Assembly (NCBI GenBank): GCA_964371405.1
Contig: CAYJLV010000003.1
Span: 62,001-126,000 of the forward strand
DNA: 64,000 nt
Direction of reading: 5' to 3'
Source of the DNA: JAMHWF01 sp964371405
Lineage (GTDB): Bacteria > Pseudomonadota > Gammaproteobacteria > Burkholderiales > Burkholderiaceae_C
Shown here piece after piece: positions 44,224 through 55,402 of this stretch. Positions within the stretch are counted from its first letter, which is position 1; each line of letters begins with the position of its first letter. The position numbers and the translations under genes were made by a program. The notes beneath the pieces were generated by a model. That model made no database searches and had not been told where the DNA came from. It saw only the letters and a program-made list of their open reading frames with translations.

Positions 44224-45495
44224 ATGAAGTTCGAGACCCTGGCGGTGCACGGCGGCTACAGCCCGGACCCCGTCACCAAGGCCGTCGCGGTGCCCATCTA
44301 CCAGACGACGTCCTACGCCTTCGACGACACCCAGCACGGCGCCGACCTGTTCGACCTGAAGGTGGCGGGCAACATCTACACGCGGATCATGAACCCGACA
44401 ACGGCCGTGCTGGAGCAGCGCATGGCCGCGCTCGAAGGCGGCGTGGGCGCGCTCGCGGTGGCCTCCGGCATGGCGGCGATCAGCTATTCGATCCAGACCA
44501 TCGCGGAGGCGGGCGACAACATCGTCTCGTCGGCTACGCTGTACGGCGGCACCTACAACCTGTTCGCTCACACCTTCCCGCAGCTCGGCCTGCAGGCGCG
44601 CTTCGCCGATGCGACGAAGCCCGAGAGTTTCGAGCCGCTGATCGACGAGCGCACCAAGGCGATCTTCTGCGAGTCGATCGGCAACCCGCTGGGCAACGTC
44701 ACCGACTTCGAGGCGCTGGCCGACATCGCGCACCGCCACGGCGTGCCGCTGATCGTCGACAACACCGTGCCCACGCCGTACCTCTGCCGGCCCTTCGAGC
44801 ACGGCGCCGACATCGTGGTGCACGCACTCACCAAGTACCTCGGCGGCCATGGCAACTCCATCGGCGGTGCGATCGTCGATTCCGGCAAGTTCCCGTGGGC
44901 GCAACACAAGGCGCGCTTCAAGCGCCTCAACGAACCCGACGTGAGCTACCACGGCGTCGTCTACACCGAGGCGCTCGGCGCGGCGGCCTACATCGGCCGC
45001 GCCCGTGTCGTCCCGTTGCGCAACATGGGCGCGGCGCTGAGCCCGTTCAATTCCTTCCTCATCCTGCAGGGCATCGAGACGGTGGCGCTGCGCATGGATC
45101 GCATCTGCGACAACACGCTGGCGGTGGCGCAGTTCCTTGCCAAGCACCCGAAGGTGAAGTGGGTCAACTACGCCGGCCTGGCCGCGCATGCCGACCATGC
45201 CCTGGTGCAGCGCTACATGGGCGGCCGCGCCTCCGGCATCCTGACCTTCGGCGTGCCGGGCGGTCTCGAAGGCGGTGCGCGCTTCCAGGACGCACTGAAA
45301 CTCGTGACACGGCTGGTCAACATCGGCGATGCCAAGTCGCTGGCCTGCCACCCGGCCTCCACCACCCACCGCCAGCTCTCGCCCGATGAACTGGCCAAGG
45401 CGGGCGTCACGGTGGACACGGTGCGCCTGTCGATCGGCATCGAGCACATCGACGACCTGCTGGCCGACCTGGACCAGGCGCTCGCTGCGGTGTGA
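44224..45495 (+). CDS. metY: O-acetylhomoserine aminocarboxypropyltransferase / sulfhydrylase
   Basis: 423 residues from the ATG at 44,224 (GGAGAA upstream); the frame opens earlier without a ribosome site. Cys/Met-metabolism PLP enzyme: ETLAVHGGYSPDPVTKAVAVPIYQTTSYAF, NIYTRIMNPTTAVLEQRMAALEGG and HALTKYLGGHGNSIGGAIVDSG, with Lys210 or so in LTKY as the PLP lysine. Makes homocysteine from O-acetylhomoserine and sulfide. Length and the VPIYQTTSY block favour MetY over MetZ/MetB. A small hairpin (TGCGAAA/TTTCGCA, 44,147 to 44,168) lies upstream; I saw no clear SAM or SAH riboswitch. Confidence 0.92.
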   Translation: MKFETLAVHGGYSPDPVTKAVAVPIYQTTSYAFDDTQHGADLFDLKVAGNIYTRIMNPTTAVLEQRMAALEGGVGALAVASGMAAISYSIQTIAEAGDNIVSSATLYGGTYNLFAHTFPQLGLQARFADATKPESFEPLIDERTKAIFCESIGNPLGNVTDFEALADIAHRHGVPLIVDNTVPTPYLCRPFEHGADIVVHALTKYLGGHGNSIGGAIVDSGKFPWAQHKARFKRLNEPDVSYHGVVYTEALGAAAYIGRARVVPLRNMGAALSPFNSFLILQGIETVALRMDRICDNTLAVAQFLAKHPKVKWVNYAGLAAHADHALVQRYMGGRASGILTFGVPGGLEGGARFQDALKLVTRLVNIGDAKSLACHPASTTHRQLSPDELAKAGVTVDTVRLSIGIEHIDDLLADLDQALAAV

Positions 45496-45502
45496 GGATC
45501 AG

Positions 45503-45528
45503 GCAGCGGCGTGGGGACACGCCGCTGC
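45503..45528 (+). terminator. 10-bp perfect hairpin after metY
   Basis: GCAGCGGCGT, loop ggggac, ACGCCGCTGC, 8 bp beyond the metY stop. No T-run follows, so it may act with another factor or serve as a 3' end-protecting stem. Confidence 0.6.
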
Positions 45529-45571
45529 GCTCGAGCGTTGCAGCGCAGGCGCGCGGCATGCGCAAGGAAGA

Positions 45572-45944
45572 TGGTGGAGCCGGCGGGAATCGAACCCGCG
45601 TCCGCAAGCCTTCGTCAGGCAGTTCTACATGCGTAGCTGTCTGGTTTGGATTTAGGGACGAAGGTCGCGCAGCAGCACGCTACCCCCACCCCGAGTCACT
45701 TGATTTAGCCGCATGCCGAGTGACCCGGCGCGCAGCGATCCGATGTAAATGACCTCGCAGCCCTGGGTCTTGCGACTTCAGGCCCAGCCCATCGGAGAGC
45801 TGTTGCGAGGCTCGCCGGTTTTAAGCGGCGAGGGCGAAACGTTCGTCGTTCGCAGTTACTTTGTTTCCAGTGGATTTACGAGCGTACTGGTGCTCGGCAT
45901 GCCCTGACCTCACTCCGAACCCACGTCGAAACCAAGTCGGCCCC
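45572..45944 (-). ncRNA. ssrA: transfer-messenger RNA (tmRNA)
   Basis: On the reverse strand it begins GGGGCCGACTTGGTTTCGACG and ends with GGTTCGATTCCCGCC...CCACCA, so the two ends pair into the tRNA-Ala-like domain with encoded CCA. The tag frame at 45,853 to 45,821 reads GCG AAC GAC GAA CGT TTC GCC CTC GCC GCT TAA, giving (A)ANDERFALAA, a betaproteobacterial tag. Total about 373 nt, one-piece form. It rescues stalled ribosomes together with SmpB. Its 5' end is only 11 bp from the end of gph. Confidence 0.97.
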
Positions 45945-45952
45945 AGACCTCC

Positions 45953-45979
45953 ATCTTAGGCCAGTTGCAGCAGTTTCAA
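45953..45979 (-). promoter_or_regulatory. putative ssrA promoter overlapping the end of gph
   Basis: On the ssrA strand TTGAAA (45,979 to 45,974), 15 bp, TAAGAT (45,958 to 45,953), then about 8 bp to the first G of tmRNA. The TAA of the -10 is the stop codon of gph. The spacer is shorter than the ideal 17 bp. Confidence 0.5.
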
Positions 45980-46621
45980 GATCTCGTCGGGTATCCGGAG
46001 CACGTGGTCGGCGCCCCAGGCGTGCACCGGCGCTGCGTCGCCGAGGTAACCCCAGCAAGCAACGGCGGTGCGCATGCCGGCGGCGCGACCGGCCTGCACG
46101 TCGCGCAAGTCGTCACCGACATAGATGCACGCTGCCGGGTCGACGCCGACGCGGCGCACCGCTTCGAGCAGCGGCTCGGGGTGGGGTTTGGCATGCGGCG
46201 TCGTATCGCCGGAGACGACGACGGCGGCGCGCCGCTGCAGGCCGAGCCCTGCCAGGACGGGCGTCGTGAACCGCTCGGCCTTGTTGGTGACAATGCCCCA
46301 CGGCAGTCCGCTCGCCTCGACGGCCTGCAGGACCGGCTCTATCGCCGCGAAGACGCGGGTCTCGCGCAAGAGGCGCGTCGCGTAACGGGCGAGGAATTCA
46401 TCGCGCAGCGGCTCGAACGCGGCGTCATCGGGTGTCACGCCGAAGGCGCGCCCGATCATGCCGCGCGCGCCGGTGCCCACCATCGGGCGCAACTCGGCGT
46501 AGGCCAGCGGTGCGTCGCCGCGCGCGACGCGCATGTCGTTGGCCGTGCCGGCGAGGTCGGGGGCGCTGTCGATCAGCGTGCCGTCGAGGTCGAACATCAC
46601 GGCGCGCAGCGGCACCGTCAT
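45956..46621 (-). CDS. gph: phosphoglycolate phosphatase (HAD family)
   Basis: 221 residues from the ATG at 46,621, overlapping the ubiG stop (ATGA). HAD motifs: DLDGTLIDSAPDL (nucleophile and acid Asp), GIVTNK (motif II), KPHPEPLLEAVRR with its Lys (motif III) and YVGDDLRDVQAGRAAGM (motif IV). The Gph subgroup salvages 2-phosphoglycolate from DNA repair. The ubiG-gph pair is standard in betaproteobacteria, where Gph-like proteins sit in operon with ubiquinone genes. Confidence 0.93.
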   Translation of the reverse strand: MTVPLRAVMFDLDGTLIDSAPDLAGTANDMRVARGDAPLAYAELRPMVGTGARGMIGRAFGVTPDDAAFEPLRDEFLARYATRLLRETRVFAAIEPVLQAVEASGLPWGIVTNKAERFTTPVLAGLGLQRRAAVVVSGDTTPHAKPHPEPLLEAVRRVGVDPAACIYVGDDLRDVQAGRAAGMRTAVACWGYLGDAAPVHAWGADHVLRIPDEILKLLQLA

Positions 46622-47325
46622 GCCGGCTTCCTGCAATACAGCATGTAGTTGACGCTGGTGTCGCCGGTGAGCGCATAGCGCCGCGTGATCGGGTTGTATT
46701 CGAGGCCGCACGACTCCGCGACGTCGAGCCCGGCGCCACGACAGCCCTGCGCCAGCTCGCTCGGCCGCAGGAAGCGCGCGTACTCGTGCGTGCCCTTGGG
46801 CAGCAGGCCGAGCACGTACTCGGCGCCGACGATGGCGTAGAGAAACGCCTTCAGGTTGCGGCTCAGCGTCGAGAGGAACAGCGCCCCGCCCGGCCGCAGC
46901 AGGCGAGCGCACGCCGTCACGACGGACTGCGGATCGGGCACGTGCTCAAGCATCTCCATGCAGGTGACTATGTCGTAGCGCGCCGGCTGCTCGTCGGCCA
47001 GCGTCTCGACTGCAACCAGCCGGTAGGCGAGCGACGGCGTCTGCGCCTCCAGCGCATGCAGTTGCGCCACCTTCAGCGGCTTGTCGGCAAGGTCGATGCC
47101 CAGCACGTCGGCACCGCGCCGCGCCATCGCGTCGGAGAGAATGCCGCCGCCGCAGCCGACGTCGAGCACGCGCGCTCCGGCTAGCGCGGCGCGGCCGGCG
47201 ATCCAGTCCAAGCGCAGCGGGTTGATCTGGTGCAGCGGCTTGAACTCGCTCTCCGGATCCCACCAGCGGTGAGCCAGTTCGCTGAACTTGGCGAGTTCCT
47301 GCGGGTCGGCGTTTGCGTTCGTCAT
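46618..47325 (-). CDS. ubiG: ubiquinone biosynthesis O-methyltransferase
   Basis: 235 residues. Start KFSELAHRWWDPESEFKPLHQINPLRLDWI and the SAM site VLDVGCGGGILSDAMARRGADVLGIDLA are diagnostic for UbiG/Coq3; later MEMLEHVPDPQSVV and SRNLKAFLYAIVGAEYVLGLLPKGTHEY. It catalyses both O-methylations in ubiquinone synthesis on the inner face of the membrane. Its end overlaps gph. The ompA terminator lies just upstream. Confidence 0.97.
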   Translation of the reverse strand: MTNANADPQELAKFSELAHRWWDPESEFKPLHQINPLRLDWIAGRAALAGARVLDVGCGGGILSDAMARRGADVLGIDLADKPLKVAQLHALEAQTPSLAYRLVAVETLADEQPARYDIVTCMEMLEHVPDPQSVVTACARLLRPGGALFLSTLSRNLKAFLYAIVGAEYVLGLLPKGTHEYARFLRPSELAQGCRGAGLDVAESCGLEYNPITRRYALTGDTSVNYMLYCRKPA

Positions 47326-47344
47326 GACGACATCGTAGCGCCGA

Positions 47345-47375
47345 GAAAAAAGAAAACCCCGCCGCAGCGGGGTTT
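47345..47375 (-). terminator. intrinsic terminator after ompA
   Basis: AAACCCCGC, cgca, GCGGGGTTT; on the reverse strand the stem is followed by TTTTCTTTTTT. It lies 20 bp past the ompA stop and before ubiG. Confidence 0.9.
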
Positions 47376-47395
47376 CGAGGTGATCGGAAGTCCGA

Positions 47396-48073
47396 TCAGC
47401 GACGCGTGCGCGTGCCGACGACTTCGATCTCGACGCGACGGTTCTTCGCGCGACCTTCCGACGTCTTGTTGTCGGCGACGGGCTGCTTCTCGCCCTTGCC
47501 TTCGGTGTAGACGCGGTTCTTCTCGACGCCCTTGCTCGTCAGGTAGGCCTTGACGGCTTCGGAGCGGCGCACCGACAGACGCTGGTTGTAGGCGTCGCTG
47601 CCGACAGCGTCGGTATGGCCGACGGCGATGATGACCTCGAGGTTCACGCCCTTGATCTTGTCGACCACGTCGTCGAGCTTGGCGCGGCCTTCGGGCTTGA
47701 GCACAGCCTTGTCGAAATCGAAGAAGGCATCAGCGGCGAAAGTCACCTTCTCGCTCGTCGGCGCGGCCGGAACCGGGGCGGGAGCGGGACGCGGCGCGGG
47801 AGCCGGAGCGGCCGGCGGCGGGGGCGGCGGTGCGACGACCGGAGCGGGCGGCGGCGGGGGTGGCGGAACGCCGTCGCAGCCTTGTACGCCGGTAGCGGGC
47901 GTCCAGCCGGCATCGCGCCAGCAATACTCGTTGGTCCCGTTCTTCCAGACGGTGCCGTCGTTCGCGCGCCAGTTGTCGACCGCACGCTGAGCCGTCTGGG
48001 CAAAGGCGCCGGAGGCCGATGCGCAGAGAGCGGCGACCGCGAAGAGCGACGCGACCTTGTTCAATTTCTTCAT
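47396..48073 (-). CDS. ompA: OmpA-family outer-membrane protein
   Basis: 225 residues from the ATG at 48,073 (AGGAG upstream). Signal peptide (KVASLFAVAALCASASGAFA), a short N-terminal segment with one Cys pair (EYCWRDAG..GVQGC), a Pro/Ala stretch of about 40 residues (many PPPPP runs), then an OmpA C-terminal peptidoglycan-binding domain (FFDFDKAVLKPEGRAKLDDV, GHTDAVGSDAYNQRLSVRRSEAVKAYL, NRRVEIEV). No eight-stranded barrel, so it is an OmpA/Pal-like anchor. Divergent from gyrA; ubiG, gph and ssrA follow on its strand. Confidence 0.94.
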   Translation of the reverse strand: MKKLNKVASLFAVAALCASASGAFAQTAQRAVDNWRANDGTVWKNGTNEYCWRDAGWTPATGVQGCDGVPPPPPPPAPVVAPPPPPPAAPAPAPRPAPAPVPAAPTSEKVTFAADAFFDFDKAVLKPEGRAKLDDVVDKIKGVNLEVIIAVGHTDAVGSDAYNQRLSVRRSEAVKAYLTSKGVEKNRVYTEGKGEKQPVADNKTSEGRAKNRRVEIEVVGTRTRR

Positions 48074-48349
48074 GATTCTCCTCTCGAGGAAAGTCGCAGT
48101 GCGACCTGCGTTACGTCCAAACCGGATCCGAAAATCGGGTAATACCCAGCGAACCCCGGATGAGGCAGGGTTCACAACCGACCCGAAAGATTGTGCCATA
48201 GCGACCCCAGCGCTCACTTAATTGGCACCCCTCACGCGCCAGCGATGGGCGCCTGTTGTTCGATTGCCACAGACACCAGCAATTAGAATCCCCGCTCGCG
48301 TTCGACGCCGTCGCGACGCCTCCTCCCGCCGCCCCCGCGCCCCCGCCGC

Positions 48350-51001
<2,652 letters not shown>

Positions 51002-51029
51002 TGCCCGAGCGCCTGCGCCGCACGGGTCG

Positions 51030-51112
51030 CCGCGCCGGGCCGCCCCAAGCAAGGCCCGCACCCTCTCGGAGGGTCGCTCGCCGCACCCGGCGAGCGGGGT
51101 GTCGTCGACCCT
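51030..51112. repeat. dispersed repeat, copy B
   Basis: Begins 29 bp after the gyrA stop. It shares with copy A (33,603) the ordered blocks CGCCGGGCCGCCCCAAGCAA, GGCCCGCACCC, TCGGAGGGTC, CTCGCCG and GTGTCGTC. It differs mainly by a short deletion (a GGATCT piece missing) and a few substitutions. Confidence 0.75.
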
Positions 51113-51143
51113 AGCGCGCCGGATGCGAGAATCCGGCGCACCC

Positions 51144-52250
51144 ATGGCCGACACCCCCGCCCCGCCCGACGCTGACCTGCTTGCGCTGCGCCGGCGCATC
51201 GATGCCGTCGATCGCGAGTTGCTCGGCCTGCTGAACCGGCGCGCCGAACTGGCGCTGCAGGTCGGAGAACTCAAGAAGCGCGAGGGCTCCGTCGTCTTTC
51301 GCCCCGAGCGCGAGGCGCAGGTGATCGACGGCCTGAAGGCGGCGAACGCCGGGCCGCTGCGCACCGACAGCGTGGCGCCGATCTGGCGCGAGATCATGTC
51401 GGCCTGCCGCTCGCTCGAGACGCCGACGCGAATCGCCTACCTCGGCCCGGCCGGCACCTTCAGCGAGCTCGCCGCGCTCGGCTACTTCGGCTCGTCGATC
51501 GTGCGCGTGCCGTGCACCAGCATCGACGAAGTGTTCCGCGCCACCACTGCCGGCGCGGCCGACTTCGGCGTCGTGCCGGTCGAGAACTCGACCGAAGGCG
51601 TCGTCGCGCGCTCGCTCGACCTGTTCCTGACGACGCCGCTGTTCATCATTGGCGAGACCAGCCTGTACGTGCGCCACAACCTGCTGCGCAAGTCGGACGC
51701 GCTCGACGGTATCGAGGCCGTCTGCGCGCACCCGCAGGCGCTGGCGCAGTGCCATGGCTGGCTCTCGAACCACCTGCCGCAGGTCGAGCGGCGGCCGGTG
51801 TCGAGCAATGCCGAAGGCGCGCGCCTGGCCGGCCTCGACCCGGCGCTGGCCGGCATCGCCAGCGAGCGCGCGGCCAGCGAGTTCGGGCTGCACGTCGTCG
51901 CGCCTGCAATCCAGGACGACCCGCACAACCGCACGCGCTTCGCAATCGTCACGCACCCCGAGCGGCACCCGCAGCCGCAAGCCTCGGGCCACGACTGCAC
52001 CAGCCTCGTCGTCTCGGTCACGAATCGCCCGGGCGCCGTGCACGACATGCTGGTGCCGCTCAAGCGCCACGGCGTCTCGATGACACGCTTCGAATCGCGG
52101 CCCGCGCGCTCGGGGCAGTGGGAGTACTACTTCTACATCGACGTGCAGGGTCACCCTCAGGAGCCGGCCGTCGCCGCCGCGCTCGCCGAGCTGCGCGGCG
52201 TGTGCGCCTTCTTCAAGCTGCTCGGCACGTACCCCGTCGACGTTCACTGA
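51144..52250 (+). CDS. pheA: bifunctional chorismate mutase / prephenate dehydratase
   Basis: 368 residues from the ATG at 51,144. Chorismate mutase domain at 1 to 95 (LLALRRRIDAVDRELLGLLNRRAELALQVGELK), prephenate dehydratase about 100 to 280 (RIAYLGPAGTFSELAALGYFG; GVVPVENSTEGVVARSLDLFL; GIASERAASEFGL) and a C-terminal ACT domain (TSLVVSVTNRPGAVHDMLVPLKRHGVSMTRFESRP) for feedback by phenylalanine. It makes phenylpyruvate from chorismate. Next gene is tyrA, 15 bp on. Confidence 0.97.
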   Translation: MADTPAPPDADLLALRRRIDAVDRELLGLLNRRAELALQVGELKKREGSVVFRPEREAQVIDGLKAANAGPLRTDSVAPIWREIMSACRSLETPTRIAYLGPAGTFSELAALGYFGSSIVRVPCTSIDEVFRATTAGAADFGVVPVENSTEGVVARSLDLFLTTPLFIIGETSLYVRHNLLRKSDALDGIEAVCAHPQALAQCHGWLSNHLPQVERRPVSSNAEGARLAGLDPALAGIASERAASEFGLHVVAPAIQDDPHNRTRFAIVTHPERHPQPQASGHDCTSLVVSVTNRPGAVHDMLVPLKRHGVSMTRFESRPARSGQWEYYFYIDVQGHPQEPAVAAALAELRGVCAFFKLLGTYPVDVH

Positions 52251-52265
52251 GCCGCGACAACGACG

Positions 52266-53150
52266 ATGTACAACCAGCTCGGACTGATCGGATGCGGCCT
52301 GATGGGCGGCTCATTTGCGCTCGCCGCCAAACGCGCCGGAATGGTCAAGCGCGTCGTCGGCTACAGCAAGTCACCTTCGACGACGGAGCTGGCCAAGCGC
52401 ATGGGCGTCATCGACGTCGGCGCCGAGTCGGCGCTGCTAGCCGTCTCGGGCTCCGACCTCGTGCTGCTCGCCGTGCCGGTAGCCGCCACCGAGACCACGT
52501 TCAAGGCGATCCGCCACCTGCTCGAGCCCGGCATGCTGGTGATGGACGTCGGCAGCACCAAACGCGACGTCGTCGACGCGGCGCGCCGCGTGCTCAAGGA
52601 GCGCATCGGCTGCTTCGTCCCCGCGCATCCGGTCACCGGCAAGGAAGTCGCCGGCATCGCGCACGCCGACGCCGCCCTGTATGTCGGCCACCAGGTGATC
52701 CTGACGCCGCTGCCGCAGACCGACCCGGCGCTGGTGCAGCAGGCGACCGACACCTGGGCCGCGATAGGCGCTCAGGTGCTCAAGATGACGGCCGAGAACC
52801 ACGACGCCGCCTTCGCCGCCGTCAGCCACCTCCCGCACTTGCTCGCCTTCGCCTACTTCAGTGCCGTGTCCAAGCAGCCGGCAGGTCGCGACTTCCTGAC
52901 GCTGGCCGGCCCCGGCTTTCGCGACTTCACACGCATTGCCGCGAGCGACCCGAGCGTCTGGCGCGACGTCCTGATGGCCAACCGCGAGGAAGTGCTCAAG
53001 CAGTCGATGCGCTTTCGCCATGCGCTCGACGCGCTGGAGCACGTCATCCTCTCGGGCAACGCCGATGCCCTCGAAGACCTGATCCGCGAGGCGTCGAAGG
53101 GCCGTTCCGGCTGGCAGATGCACGCGAGCAAGCCGAACTCCTTCCGCTAG
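52266..53150 (+). CDS. tyrA: prephenate/arogenate dehydrogenase
   Basis: 294 residues. NAD(P)-binding LGLIGCGLMGGSFALAAKRAGM at the start, DVGSTKRDVVDAARRVL and FVPAHPVTGKEVAGIAHADAALY in the middle, and SHLPHLLAFAYFSAV helix. Length fits the TyrA of Burkholderiales with no ACT or mutase domain. It makes the tyrosine precursor. Its stop codon is the first part of a long hairpin. Confidence 0.95.
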   Translation: MYNQLGLIGCGLMGGSFALAAKRAGMVKRVVGYSKSPSTTELAKRMGVIDVGAESALLAVSGSDLVLLAVPVAATETTFKAIRHLLEPGMLVMDVGSTKRDVVDAARRVLKERIGCFVPAHPVTGKEVAGIAHADAALYVGHQVILTPLPQTDPALVQQATDTWAAIGAQVLKMTAENHDAAFAAVSHLPHLLAFAYFSAVSKQPAGRDFLTLAGPGFRDFTRIAASDPSVWRDVLMANREEVLKQSMRFRHALDALEHVILSGNADALEDLIREASKGRSGWQMHASKPNSFR

Positions 53151-53197
53151 GGCCTGTTCACACTGCGCAGACCCGATGCGTAGTGTGAACAGGCCCT
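53149..53197. repeat. 16-bp inverted repeat (REP-like hairpin) between tyrA and aroA
   Basis: AGGGCCTGTTCACACT and AGTGTGAACAGGCCCT are perfect complements, with further partial pairing inside. The left arm includes the last two bases of the tyrA stop. No T-run. It could end the upstream mRNA or be a dispersed palindromic element. Confidence 0.7.
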
Positions 53198-53226
53198 GCT
53201 AACCGGGCCGGTCAGGCCGCCGCGCG

Positions 53227-55242
53227 ATGTATTCGATCCCGTTCCTCGATCTGCCGCCTCTGCGCGGCGCCGCCGGCAGCGTGCGCCTGCCGGGCTCCAA
53301 GAGCATCTCGAACCGTGTGCTGCTGCTCGCCGGGCTGGCCGCGGGCACGACGGCGGTGCACGACGTGCTCGATTCCGACGACACCCGCGTCATGCTCGAT
53401 GCGCTGGCGCTCCTGGGCTGCACGTTGCGCCGCGACGGCGCCACGGTGCACGTCGGCGGCCTCGGCGGCCGGCTCGCGGTGCGCGAGGCGCAACTCCATC
53501 TCGGCAATGCCGGTACGGCGATGCGTCCGCTGGCCGCCGCGCTGGCGCTGCTCGCCGCGCGCGACGGCGGTCGCTTCGATCTCACCGGCGTCGCGCGCAT
53601 GCACGAGCGGCCGATCGGCGACCTGGTCGACGCGCTGCGCGCACTCGGCTGCGGCGTCGACTACCTCGGCGCCGACGGCTACCCGCCGCTGCGCGTGCAC
53701 GGCAGCGGCGGCGGGCTGGCAGCTGCGGCGGCGCCGATCCGCGTGCGCGGCGACGTGTCGAGCCAGTTTCTCACCGCGCTGCTGCTCGCGCTGCCGCTGG
53801 TCGCCGCCGAGCGCGCGATCGAGGTCGAGGTCGTCGGCGAACTGATCTCAAGGCCCTATGTCGAGATCACGCTGAACCTGCTCGCGCGCTTCGGCGTCGC
53901 CATCGAGCGCGACGGCTGGCGGCGCTTTACCGTGCCCGCCGGCGCCGCCTACCGCTCGCCGGGCGAGGTGCACGTCGAGGGCGATGCGTCTTCGGCGTCC
54001 TACTTCGTCGCGCTCGGCGCGATCGCGGCAACGGGCGAGCCGATCCGCATCGAGGGCGTCGGCCGCGACTCGATCCAGGGCGACATCCGCTTCGTCGACG
54101 CGGCGCGCGCGATGGGCGCGCAGGTCGACGCCGACGCGAGCGGCCTGACAGTGCGCCGCGGCGCCTGGCCATTGCGCGCGCTCGACCTCGATTGCAACGC
54201 GATACCCGACGCCGCGATGACGCTGGCCGTGATGGCGCTCTACGCCGACGGCCCGACGCGGCTGACGAACATCGCGAGCTGGCGCGTCAAGGAAACCGAC
54301 CGCATCGCCGCGATGGCGACCGAGCTGCGCAAGCTCGGCGCCGCCGTGACCGAGCACGCCGACGCGATCGAGATCCGGCCGCCCGCCGCGTGGCGCGCCG
54401 CCGCGATCGACACCTACGACGACCATCGCATGGCGATGTGCCTGTCGCTCGCCGCGTTCAACCCGCTGGCCGGCGCGGCGCCCGGCGTGCCGCTGCGCAT
54501 CCGCGACCCGCGCTGCGTCGGCAAGACCTACCCCGACTACTTCGAGACGCTGCTGTCGCTGGTGCGCGTCCAGCCGGCCGACGTGCCGGTGATCGCCGTC
54601 GACGGCCCCACGGCGTCCGGCAAGGGCACGTTGGCCGGCGCGCTGGCGACAGTGCTCGGCTACCACCACCTCGACTCCGGCGCGCTGTACCGCGCGACGG
54701 CGCTGCGCGCGCTGCGCACCGGCGTGGCAGCCGACGACCCGGCGGCGCTGGCCGGGCTGGCGGCCGGCCTCGACCTGCGCTTCCACGCCGGGCGCACGCT
54801 GCTCGCCGCCGAGGACGTGACCGACGCGCTGCGCGACGAGGACGTCGGTGCGCTGGCGTCGCGCGTCTCGGCCTGGCCCGAAGTGCGCACCGCGCTGCAT
54901 GCGCTGCAGTTGTCGTTCCGCCGCGCGCCCGGCCTGGTCGCCGACGGCCGCGACATGGGCAGCGTCGTCTTCCCCGATGCAGCGCTCAAGGTGTTCCTCG
55001 TCGCGAGCGCCGAGCAGCGTGCCGGGCGGCGCCATAAGCAATTGATGCAGCAGGGGATTTCGACTAGAATCGACGACCTTCGGTCAGCCTTGGAGGCGCG
55101 GGACGCACGCGACAAATCGCGCAGCACATCGCCCCTGAAGCCGGCCGCGGATGCGGTGCTGCTCGACAACTCGGCGCTCTCGATCGAAGCCTCGGTCGAT
55201 GTCGTGCTCGGCTGGTGGCAGCAACGCAGGCCGTTCGCCTGA
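53227..55242 (+). CDS. aroA-cmk: EPSP synthase fused to cytidylate kinase
   Basis: 671 residues. The AroA part spans about 1 to 437: RLPGSKSISNRVLLLAGLA, HLGNAGTAMRPLAAALALL and SWRVKETDRIAAMATELRKLGA. The cytidylate kinase begins near 452 with IAVDGPTASGKGTLAGALA (P-loop), HHLDSGALYRATAL and RDMGSVVFPDAALKVFL, ending ALSIEASVDVVLGWW. One frame covers both with no stop, and the join is an intact linker (SLVRVQPADVPV). Such fusions are known in Burkholderiales. The order with rpsA downstream is the usual cmk-rpsA pair. Confidence 0.97.
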   Translation: MYSIPFLDLPPLRGAAGSVRLPGSKSISNRVLLLAGLAAGTTAVHDVLDSDDTRVMLDALALLGCTLRRDGATVHVGGLGGRLAVREAQLHLGNAGTAMRPLAAALALLAARDGGRFDLTGVARMHERPIGDLVDALRALGCGVDYLGADGYPPLRVHGSGGGLAAAAAPIRVRGDVSSQFLTALLLALPLVAAERAIEVEVVGELISRPYVEITLNLLARFGVAIERDGWRRFTVPAGAAYRSPGEVHVEGDASSASYFVALGAIAATGEPIRIEGVGRDSIQGDIRFVDAARAMGAQVDADASGLTVRRGAWPLRALDLDCNAIPDAAMTLAVMALYADGPTRLTNIASWRVKETDRIAAMATELRKLGAAVTEHADAIEIRPPAAWRAAAIDTYDDHRMAMCLSLAAFNPLAGAAPGVPLRIRDPRCVGKTYPDYFETLLSLVRVQPADVPVIAVDGPTASGKGTLAGALATVLGYHHLDSGALYRATALRALRTGVAADDPAALAGLAAGLDLRFHAGRTLLAAEDVTDALRDEDVGALASRVSAWPEVRTALHALQLSFRRAPGLVADGRDMGSVVFPDAALKVFLVASAEQRAGRRHKQLMQQGISTRIDDLRSALEARDARDKSRSTSPLKPAADAVLLDNSALSIEASVDVVLGWWQQRRPFA

Positions 55243-55402
55243 GCCGCTTCGGCGGCGCCCCCGCACGGCACCCCGGTCCGCCGCCTCCCCGCAGTGCCGC
55301 AAGGCACATCGAGGCAGTGGTTTTTCAACCCGAACCGCAGCGCCCGCTGCAGCACCGCCGCCGCTGATCTCCCGCATCGAGCCGGCTTCCAGGAAACCCG
55401 CA

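Noticed and set aside
44203..45447. A 414-residue reverse open frame opposite metY
   Set aside because: Shadow of metY; no motifs.
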